From Nereocystis luetkeana (Eukaryota; Sar; Phaeophyceae; Laminariales; Laminariaceae): DNA of 64,000 bases. The notes beneath the pieces were generated by a model. It was not told the origin of the DNA, searched no databases, and was given only the letters and a program-made list of their open reading frames with translations. The translations under genes and the position numbers were made by a program. This document shows positions 45,601-56,600 of the stretch, piece by piece (positions within the stretch are counted from its first letter, which is position 1; each line of letters begins with the position of its first letter). The DNA lies in NCBI GenBank assembly GCA_031213475.1, contig JARUPZ010000004.1, forward strand, positions 3,063,501 through 3,127,500, read 5' to 3'.

Positions 45601-47617
45601 TTGTCTCCCAAACGGGACTGCGCTAATAAGAGGATTTTGAGGAGGAGCTCTATACCTCACCAAAATAACTGATTTAGAGAAGAGGTAATTAAGTGCAATC
45701 CGGATGCACGATCCCAAAGCCTCTCCGAATCCTCACGAATCAACGCTGCTCGGCAGTGATGAGGATGGTTGTGAAAACGCTAATGTTATTCCAACGATGA
45801 TGGGTCAGCCCTTTTAGGGCAGGTGGCTTACTGCAGTCAGTCCCGTGTTGGGGACAAACCACTCACATGCTGAGCAGTTTTGTCCTCCAAACGGCACTGC
45901 AGTCCTGCACTTAAAAACGGATATGTAATACATAACTCCTTCGAGACCTCTCATCGATAGCGACCCAAACAATGGTTGTTAGCCTTCGTGCTATGTATGA
46001 AGTATCAACCATCTACGATCACCGGGAGTGCCCTTCAGCACCGGTAGTATCGTGTTGCGCCCCCCGTGCCCTCCGACTTGAGTTGACTCCCTTGCATTGT
46101 AACTCTCGGACACTAATTTTTGTACCGTCCCTCGAATGACGCAGTGGGCCTTTGCTGTGAAGTCGTCATTTTTTTTTTTCACAATCATTTTTTCCCTCTC
46201 GGGGTAAAATTCCCCAACAGGGCTAAGTAAGTGAGGACCCCCAGCAGATATCAGATTCACACTTGTCGTAGCGCGCATCAGCGGTCATTGATATTTCGAA
46301 GCTGGCCCAAGCCGTATGTCATACACGGCCGTCTTTTCGCTACGAAACCCCCCAACCTCGCCAGCCGGCCGGATCCTTAACGTTTTATTTTCGTTTCTTG
46401 TTGCCTGCAGGCATTCCGGGCCCCCGGGGCTGGAACCCACAGTCCCCTCCCCCCCCCGACGGCTGTTTTTCCTTCGGAGGCGATGACGGGGAGGGGCCTC
46501 ACGTGAAACACCCCCTCTTAACTGTTGGCCTCATCGTGGACTCGGTAAATGCGGGGAGATTGGTGGACAAGGGACCCCCGGCCGAGGATGGTCCCGCCGC
46601 GAGAAAGTTCCGAGAATTTTGGGGAGACAAGAGCGAGCTGCGGAGGTGGGTGTTTTGTGTTTCGTGTACGCTTTCACCAAATATGACAGATCATCTACAG
46701 ATAAATCATCTGCATATCATCTACAAATCATCTAGATCCGCCGTTATGATACGCTGTGAAGAAGGGTCTGCTACAGTAGCACAGGTCCAACCCAGGAACT
46801 ATGCGCTACATGCCATAGATCACGCAGATTACCCTGCTCCCACCCTGGAACATGAGCTAGATCATACAGATCATACAGATCAGGAATAAATGATATATCT
46901 GCCCTGAGATATCTAGATCATGAACTGACTGTCGGGATATTACATACCCTGGTATGTATATATATACATGAGCTATCTGATCTGTCCAATGTGTTCATAC
47001 TTTACTTACGAGCGAAGGGGCGACTTTCTAATTCACACCGAGCCCAAAAATACCAGGGCTCATTACGGGTCATTACCCGACCCGCGTGTCCGATCAGGAA
47101 TGTTGTCGAAATCTCACCGGGTGGGGTCGGGTCGGGCTGGGTCGGGTCAGGAGGTTCTCAAACCCTCACGGGTCGGATCGAGTCACCCTTAACCGACCCA
47201 ACCCTACCCGACCTGACCCGCGAGGTTTAACCCGATACGTGAACAGCCCTGAAAAATAAGGACCCCTGTCGAGATGGCTGGAGCGATCGACCGACCGACC
47301 AACGCGCATAAGTTGACGACAGATACAAATATCCTGCTGCGCGAATTACTAGCCACAGCTTACACTAGCCTCTAACCACTCAATGTTGCTTGTATCATCT
47401 CAATTATGTGTTGTTGCAAAGATCTACCTGTACGAGGGTGATAGAGCTTTGTCTCGTCGCCTTTCGTCGCCTACCCTCTAGGCTGGAAGCATGGTCAGCA
47501 AATGTCATGGTGTGTCAATATTTCAGCTTCCACCTCCAACACACTGCGCCTATTTATACGTGTGGTGTTTTCATGTCTGCCTTGTCTGTCTGTCTGTCTA
47601 TCTGCCTGCCTGTGGTT

Positions 47618-47658
<41 letters not shown>

Positions 47659-50600
47659 CGTCCGTGTGTCTGTCTGTCTGTCCACCCGCCTGCCTGCCTG
47701 CCTGCCTACTGTTACCCTTCCTTCGTCTGCCACGCAGGTTTAAGGACGGGAGCATTGTGGAGGCGGTGGTGTGGAAGGGGAAAGGGGCACAAAGGCACCG
47801 CGTTGTCGAGCAGGCGAGTCCGTTTTTCATGTTTGTTTTTTTTTACCGTGTATGTTTCCGTTTTTTTTACGTTTTCTGTATTCTATTTATTGTTCTTGTT
47901 GCTAAGTTCCAATACATGATTTTTCTATTTTCTATTTTCTATATCCGAAAATCCGTTGTTCAGGTTCACTTCTCAATTTTCATATTTCAATGTTTTTTTA
48001 CTGGTTTTCGACAATTGACTTCCGATTTTCAATTTCCACTTTTTGACTTTCGCTTACGGAATGATTTTGGATTTTCAATTTCCATTTTTCTACTTTCTGG
48101 CCATCCCTTTTTGAACAGGTGGCGCGACACGTGCTAGCGCGGCATGACCCTTCGAGATGCGCGGAGAGTTCGAAGCGGTCCAAGCAGAACCAACACGCCG
48201 TCCGGTTCCGAGGAAACGAGCTATTGGGGATGGTGGCGGTCGGCGGATTAGAGGTGCGGCGTAGCGATGATTGCCGATTGGTCGGGTTGTCGGTGGTACT
48301 GGATAAAGTACCGTTGAGTGTGATTAATCTAGCCGTTGTATGACGATCGGCGGATTAGCGGTGCGGCGCAACTGTTGTGGTTGTCGGTGGCACTGACTAA
48401 TTGGATAATGGGGGTATTGGGTTACCAGTTTGTTAGCTAGCTGTTGTTGCTTTTTCCGTTCTGGGCATGGGTCGTGCAGTGCAGCCAAAGTCATTTCGCG
48501 GTCGTTTATGGCCGTTGATGACGAACGGTTGGGTTGAACTAGTTCCCCGTTAGCTCTTGGGCGTAGTTATTAAGTTAGCTATTAATAGTTAGCAGTTATT
48601 TTTTTTTAACGTTCTGGTGACGGGTGGTGCCGTACAGCCAGTCATTTCGCGGCCGTTTTGTGACACTCGATAAAGTACCGTTGAGTTTGAGTTATCTTCA
48701 TCTACCCGTTAGCTTTTGGGCATGGTATACTAGGATGGTAGCGGTCGGCGAAATAGAGGTGAGGCGTTACTTCGATTGTCGATGGCACTGGATACATTAC
48801 CGTTGGGTTCGACGTATCTATAGCCGTTGTGGACAAATTGTGCAGCGTAACTATGGTTGTAGGTTGTCGGTTGTCGTTGAATAACTGGGCTGGTTAGTTA
48901 GCTAGCCGTTATTTTTTTTTTACTCGCTGGGGACTGATTGTGCGTCCAATGTTCAATTCGCGGCGGTTTTGTGGCACTCGTTATAGTACCGTTGGGTTTG
49001 AGCGAGCTAACGGGTGGCGTTCATATACTCCGGTGACACCGCACAAGTCTATCGCGCAGCCGTTGGGTTTGAGCTATCTAACCGTCAGCTTTTGGGGGGG
49101 GTGGCGGTCGAGGGATTGAACGTGCAGTATAACTGTGATTATTGTTTTGTGGGGAAGCGGCACTGGATAAAATACCGTCCGGTGTTGAGCCACTTCGCTA
49201 GCCGTTGGCTTTAATTACTTTCTGGTGACTCGTGGCGGTACAGCCGATGTCCGTTTCGCGGCCGTTTTTTCGGGACTCGATTAACCCTTTTAGAACCGCA
49301 GTCCCGTTTTGGGGACAAACTACTTGAACTTTGACTGGTTTGTCCCCTAGACGGGACTGCAGACATAAAAGGGTTGAGTACTGTCGGGTTTGAGCGGGAT
49401 GGTGAGAGATAGCCGTCGGTTTTATTACTTGCTGGTGGCTATTACGGGGGACCATAGTTAATAGGACCAAATATTGTTAGTAAAAACGTTTAAATATATA
49501 GGTTTTAATGTATACCATAGGTCCTATGAACTATGGCCCCCCGTAATAGGGGTGGTAGTATGGCGGCCGCCGGCAGATTTCGAGGTGCGGCTTGTTGCCG
49601 GTGTGCTCTGCGTGTTCCATGTTTTTTGTTGCGCGTTTCTCGTGGTGGCTTGAAGTTTGTGCTGTTGTTGTTGATGTTGATGATGGTGTGGTGTTCTGTG
49701 TTGATGTTGATGTTGTTGTTGTTTTGCGTGCTGTGGACAGGAGGACGCGGCGGAGGACGACGACTTGACGAGGTCGGCCCTGAAGGCGCTCGAAAAGCTT
49801 ATGGAGAAGGCCAAGGCGGTCGAGGGCATGCCACTCAGGTGCTGGGTTGTTGTTGCTGTTGGATTGCTGTTGGATTGGGTTGGTGGTGGAAAGGTTTGGA
49901 TTGGTGTTAATATTTATTAGGCTGCGTTGGACTGGGGTTGGTCGTCATTTGTCCATCCGGTATAAACTACAGTACCTATTACGGGGGGGCATGGTAAATA
50001 GGACCTACAGTACACACAAAAACCTATATATTTACCTGTTTTCACTAACAATATTTGGTCCTATTTACCGTGGTCCCTCGTAATAGATACTGGTGGTCGC
50101 TTAAAGGTAGGCCCAAATTTTCCCCACCTCGGACGGACAGATCATGATCTGTCTGATCTGTCAACAGATAAATCATCTAGTTCCTCACCTGCCGCTGTGA
50201 GAGTTTGTGCAGGATCTGCTCAGTACAGATCATCCAACCCAGAAAACATGTACCAGTGTAACAATTCAAGCAGATTATACGGTTCCCTCCAGTCAGCACG
50301 AACTTCGAGTGTAGATGAATCCTACCGTAGAGGTCAGAGCTGCTCCGGGAAACCTACCAAGGTTATCCAGAAGTGGGAATCGATGATTTGTGCGAGGTGT
50401 GGGCGGCAATATAGGGACCGTTTAGAGCTTAATAGGAAGACGGAACGGTTCTTATGTTGGCAGCAAAGCGTAGCCCACGCCCGTCCCTGTGTGTGCTCCT
50501 GTTCGAATTCCTGTTTATGTTTCCATGTTTCGTCTTTTGTTCTTATTCCTGTTCCTGATTATCCTCGTCGTTCTGGTTTGTCCCTCTTGTTTTTTCTGCT

Positions 50601-53600
50601 CTTGCTTTTTTTTCTCTTCTTTTTTCCCCCCTTTTCTTTGCTATTTTTTTTTTTGTTCTTCCCCCCTCTGCTCTGGGGTTTCCGCTCTTCTCGTCCGTTT
50701 AGTCCCTCCTCTCCTTGGTCTTGCAGTAGTATTCTCATTGACGTGCTTTCTCGATCCTTTTTGTTGTTTTTGTTGTTGTTGTTGTTGTTCCTCTTCTTGC
50801 TTCTGTTGTGTCTCGTATTCCTCATCTTGGGCGTACCCCTGGACTTGTTCTTGTTACTCTCCTCCCTCTTGTCGGCCAGGGTGGAGTCGCTGCAGGCATC
50901 GTCGCCCTTGCTGAGGTACACCTCGCTTCTACCCCCAGTCCCTCACCCTTTGGCCACGAGTCCCGGAGAGGCAGCAGTCGTGTTCCCCGCGCAATCTACC
51001 AGGATCACATCTCAGGTACATTACGATACGTGATCGCTTTGTTTTTTTTCACACGTGAGCTGTAAGATCGAGGATTTCATCGAAACTCATCTTTCCAAAA
51101 GCTGTGTATGACATGATACGCCCATCGATCGCGCGTATTACGTAGCACTCTGTCCAAAAATTTAGTAACCCTTGGATTTAATATTAATATACCAGGTACA
51201 GGCGTTGCTTATGGACAGAGTGGTATATATTAATACGGGCGATCGCATTATCACACACAGCTTGCAAAGATGAGTTTCGACGAAATCCTCGATTTGACAG
51301 CTGTTTTTTTTTTCAATTTTACATATATATATACCTGGTGTATATTAATTCCGGGTTTTGTATGATCTGTTGCAGCATGTATACTACTGGCTGTAATCTG
51401 ACGGCGAATATAAGCCCCGTTTTATTTCTGATATATACCGGTAACTCTCAAGCGGAGCTTGCCTTTCCGGTCAGAGTATACTCCTTAGCAAGGATAATAT
51501 AATATGACAGCCGTGAAACTTAGGGGGGTATGGGAGGGTGTGCATGTGCATGTCATATTCCGCGACAGCAGTTGAGGAAAAAATGGTCGAGCTGTGTGTG
51601 AGAGCCGGCAAGATTTCACGACCAGAAATATTTAGTAACAACCAATCGGTACGCACTGTAGGTGCCGTTAGCCAACTATCTGGCTTTAGTCGGCAAGTCG
51701 GCTGCCGAAGCCACCTGATGGTCAGCCGACTTGTCGATTGTCAGGTGAGCGAGGGGGGGAGGGCGTAAATCAGCCCACCTCCCCGGTCAAGGAGGACCCA
51801 CCCAAAAGAGAACCAATAAATCCCGCAAGCATCAATCTTATGGAAACCCAATACCCGTCATAAGTCCGATAGTGGGCACCTCCGGGAAACGACTACTAGC
51901 TGCAGTATTTGGTGACTTGGAGTCGTGCCGACTCCCAGCTCTAGAAATTGGGAGTTTTGTTTTTTTTCTTGCAGGTATAAGGCGTGCACAGCACGAAAGC
52001 AAGGACTTGTCAATCCTTTTAGTGCTGTAGTCCCGTTTTGGGTACAAAACACTCAATTTCTAAGTAGTTTGTCCCCCAAAGGGCCCAAAGGGGGCTGCAG
52101 TCCTAACGGTCCCAAAAGGGTTTGAGACGTTTGGAAAGATCGACTACAGATCATCTACAGATCATTCCCACTTCATGACCTACCTGGTAGATTTTGTTTC
52201 AGGGCAGATAGATCTATTCCTGATTTGTATGATCTGTATGATCTAGCTCATGTTACCGGGTCGGACCCGTATAGTCAGCATCGTCTATATGGAGCACATG
52301 CTTCCTGAGTTGGATCTGTAATAGATTATACAGATACTGCGCAACATGTGATAGTGGCAGGTTAGGATCTACTGTATATAATGTGTATGTAGATTATCTA
52401 TCTGTAGATTATCTATCTGCAGGTGATCCATCTGTAGACGATCTATGTGTAGATGATTTTTCTGTAGATGATTTTTCTGTAGATGATCTATCTGTAGATG
52501 ATATATCTGTAGATGATATATCTGTAGATGATCTATATGTAGATGATCTATGTGTAGATTATCTATCTGTAGATTACCTGTCTGTAGATTATCTGTCTGT
52601 AGATTATCTGTCTGTAGATGATCTATCTGTAGATGATCTAGATGACCTGTCCGATGCGTGAAAATTTTGGCTTAATGTTTGCAACTAAGTATAATAGAAC
52701 ATGTGGAATGCTGAAACTATTAATAGTGTAGGACACGCACCCTGCCTCACTTGAGCATCATAAGAACTTGAGGCTGGCCAAAGACAACCGTTTCTTAAGC
52801 GGAGTCGCGTGTAGGTGTTTTGCGGGGGGGGAAAGGGGGGTTGCCAGTATCATATTGAAGTCTTTCATACGTAGTATCATAATACCGCACCGCAAAAAAC
52901 ATACCAGATATGTATCAAGACACCAAAAAACTCGTGATGACCGATGCAATGGTGGTCTTACGACAGTGCTGCAGTAACGTACCGGAGACGCCGGAAAAGT
53001 TGTGCTGACTGGCTAGATGATGCGCTGTGACAGGTGGAGCCGCTGGACGTTGTGGTACGGCTGGAGAGCTCGAGCAAGTGGCCTGACGACTTGGAGGCGG
53101 TGCGCAGTATGGGGACGGCATTCCTCATCCGCCTGGCGCAGTGTCTTGAGAAGCAGGTACACTCAGCGGTCATCTATAGTGCCCTCGAAGGTCAATTACA
53201 CGCTCAAAAATGTCACCCTCACGCTCAACGGTCAGTTGTATGGTCAACGGTCGTTTCGCGCTTTTCGGTAAGGACAGAGGAGCACGGAGACGGCTTGCGT
53301 CGTCCGCCTGGCGCAGTGGTCTGAAGAAGCAGGTACAGGTACTGCACGTATCTTATCTACGACGCACGTTTTTGTGTGTACTGGTTCCAGGACCCCCACC
53401 TCCCCTCCGTCTCGATTTGGATGCGTGGTCAATGATCGAATGACTAAGGCAGACGCCAAATGTGTACCCCTCCTCCCCCCTCCCCCTCGCGGTCGATAAC
53501 GCCTCGTCTCCCATATCTCATATCTTGGCTGTCATACCTTCACCATATGTAATACCAGGTACCTGGTATATTGTCCCTCATGTATGCCAGGTACCTGGTA

Positions 53601-56600
53601 TGGTGTATCATGCCATCATATGTCTTGTCCCTCATCGCTCATTTCTTAAATATCTCGAAACAATACACCTGGTACCTTGGGACGAAGTATCATCTCTCGT
53701 ATTCCATATCTCACCGAGTACGCTCAGCACTTTGTTCGGCACTATAATATGGTTGAAACACGCTTGTGTATACTGCGTTCGATGAAAATCCACGAGCAGT
53801 GGGAATGCCGAACCCTATGCGCGAAAAAAAAAATGAAGGCACGCTCCGGGGGGGAGAAGGGACGACCCCTACCTGTGACCACGGCTTGTCCAGACGATCG
53901 CTGAGGGTGGAACCTCCTACCGGCACGAGTTAAGCTGGAAAGTAAAAGGGGCGATGGGAAAAAAAAAACGGTATCTCGCCTCTCATATCTCATCAATCAC
54001 ATTCTGTCATCATCCTCGTATGCATCTAATATCGGTATCTTACCTCTCATATCTTATCAACCATGTTGTTATTGTGTCCTGATCGCCGCGCTGATTGGTC
54101 AGTACAAGCTGAGGTGCGTCGTGGGGAGGCGTTTCGTTGACGTCATCACCGCCGGCTACTGCTTCCGGCTCAGGATTGGCGGAGATCGCGAGCTGGCGCT
54201 GTTGGGGAACGACAAGGTGGGGGGTGGGGGGTGTGCACGTGTGTGCGTCAGTGGGGCTGCGAGTTAGTCGGCTGACTATTGTAATAGGCCGCCGACTGCT
54301 ACAATAAGCCGCCGACTAGTGTAATAAAGCCGCCGACTATTTTTATTCATCATTAGTTGGCTAGCTAGGTACTATAGTTATATAGTAGTTGCGTCCGGTT
54401 ATTTGCTGACGTCGGCGTATCTGTACCCGACTTGGCACAATCGAGACTCGAAGCGTGTCGTTTATTGGTTGAATTGATTCGGTTATTAGTAATTGGCATG
54501 CCTTATAGAACCTCGAGTGGTTGGATCGTTTTTTCAGCGCTCGATGTCTCCAGAACTAAGGGAAGGGAAGGTTAAGACAAACTACACATGGGCATATTTG
54601 GAAGGGCCCCCAAAACTGTTTTTTTTTTGCCGAAAACCCGCGATTCTTTACTCAACGGGACTGTCAAAAACAGTCCATTTTGCCAGTTCTGAGGACAACA
54701 TGATTTTCATGAAAAACCTTCAAAGATGCGTTATTTTGTTTTCTGGCCCCGGTTCTGACAAACAGGCTTTTTTTTACCCTCCAGAGAAAACTGATTGGCT
54801 GCTCCAAAAATTAAACGAGGACTCTCGAGCTCTCGAGGAACGGGAAGCTATTCCTGAAAGCTCACGGAGAACTCCGGGGAGCAATCCGAGGAGTCTACCG
54901 GTGTTTTTGGCTGTCCCCCCGAGTAAATCGCGTATATTGGGCCTAAAAACCCGGTTCTGAGAGCCCAGAAATAATTTCCCATAATATTTGGTCTAAGGTT
55001 GACAATACCGAACAATCTCGCGGTGTTTTCGGAAAAATCTGGTTAGAGAGAGAGAGAGAGAGCCTCCCGGAAATATGGTGTTCGCCTTGCCAGAAAACGA
55101 GTGCTGAAGAGGCGTTCTACGATAGAGGTTCACCCTAAAAAAATTCTGAGTCTCCTCATTTAAGGAGCTCCATACCTCGCCCGAAAACTGACTTAAGCAA
55201 AGATCGAAATGCATGGTGGCGAATAATCTCATGGCCCAAGTCTACGAAACGTTTTTTTTTTCGAAGTCAATATTGACATCCCGACGATTCTGGGTCAAGG
55301 AACCCCGTCTTTCAGAAACAAAATAGCGGAAATGTGCTACCGTTATCGTAGAACGGGTCTGAAAAACGATCGCACTCCTCGATGTTCGTTACGGTAGGGA
55401 TACGGCTAGGCACTGGCACAGTATGTACTGGCAGTATTACGGGGGACCATAGTAAATAGGACCTACGGTGCACACCAAAAACCTACCAGGTATATATTTA
55501 CCTATTTTTATTAACAATATTCGGCCCCAATTACTGTGGTTTCCCGTAGTAGTAATGTACTGGTTGACCCGGGCAGTATATTTCGTCGGAAAGAAATCAA
55601 CTTACGTGTGCGTCCAAGAAAAACGACATCTTGGACAGTAGCACGGACCTACCAAAGGCGTTTCGGAGAGTGGAGAGGAGAGACGGTATACTGCTGCAAT
55701 CCGGTGTAGTTATTAATTTTGACGGCAGTACAATCGCTGCTCACTAAGTCCGCCAGTGCCCTCCCCTCCTTTTACGGTTCCGCTGTATCCCGGAATAGAA
55801 AGTTGTTGGCATATGAATATTAATATTCAGTGTAAACGCTTACCTGGTATTATTTTTCGGGACAGTGCCGTTAAGCCCAGCCACCTCGCAACCCCATCTG
55901 CCATATGTACCTGTGCGATAATTTCGGTGCGATGATCGTATTTTGTGCGGTCATCTCATCAAATATCGCGTGTTTTACCATTTCCGTGCGATCGCAAAAA
56001 AAAAATGTTGTCGTGCGATCGCCATTTTCGTGCGATAATGACTTTCGTCCGATTGTCATTTCTCATCGCCGTGCGATCGTCGTTTTTTCAGTGCCGCCCT
56101 CTGTGTGCATTTCGTCATCTCAGTGCGGTCGCCGTTTTCATCCGATTCTCACTCCCGTGCGGTTTTCATTTTCGTGTGGTGGTCTCTTTTGCGATTGCGC
56201 TTCTGCGTGATAATTTTCTCCATTCCTCGATTTCCTTGTTATCATGTTGGTGAGATATTCCTTTTCTTCCGTCCGGTCGTCTTTGTGCGGTTAGAATTTC
56301 CGTCGATAACCGTTTCCGCCACTGCTGTACGATACGTACAAAAATTGTTTGTTTTCAAGCCTGCTGGCTTTGTCGCGTGTGTGGCTTGCGGTTATACATG
56401 CATCAGGTATGCTGCGGTAGCCCCTTAACCCTTTTAGGACCCCAGTCCCGTTTTGGGGGACAAACTACTTACAATTTGAGTGCTTTGTCCCCACATATGG
56501 GGCTGCGGTGCTCAAAGGGTTAAATGCGCAAGCTCGAGGAAGTAGTTCACACCGCGCACAGAAAATCGATCCCGAATTCATGCTATAAATCTTACGCTCT

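Noticed and set aside
47390..48137. Open frames of 117-211 codons with LSVCLSVCL
   Set aside because: Come from the CTGT tetranucleotide array; only the short exon 12 part is real.
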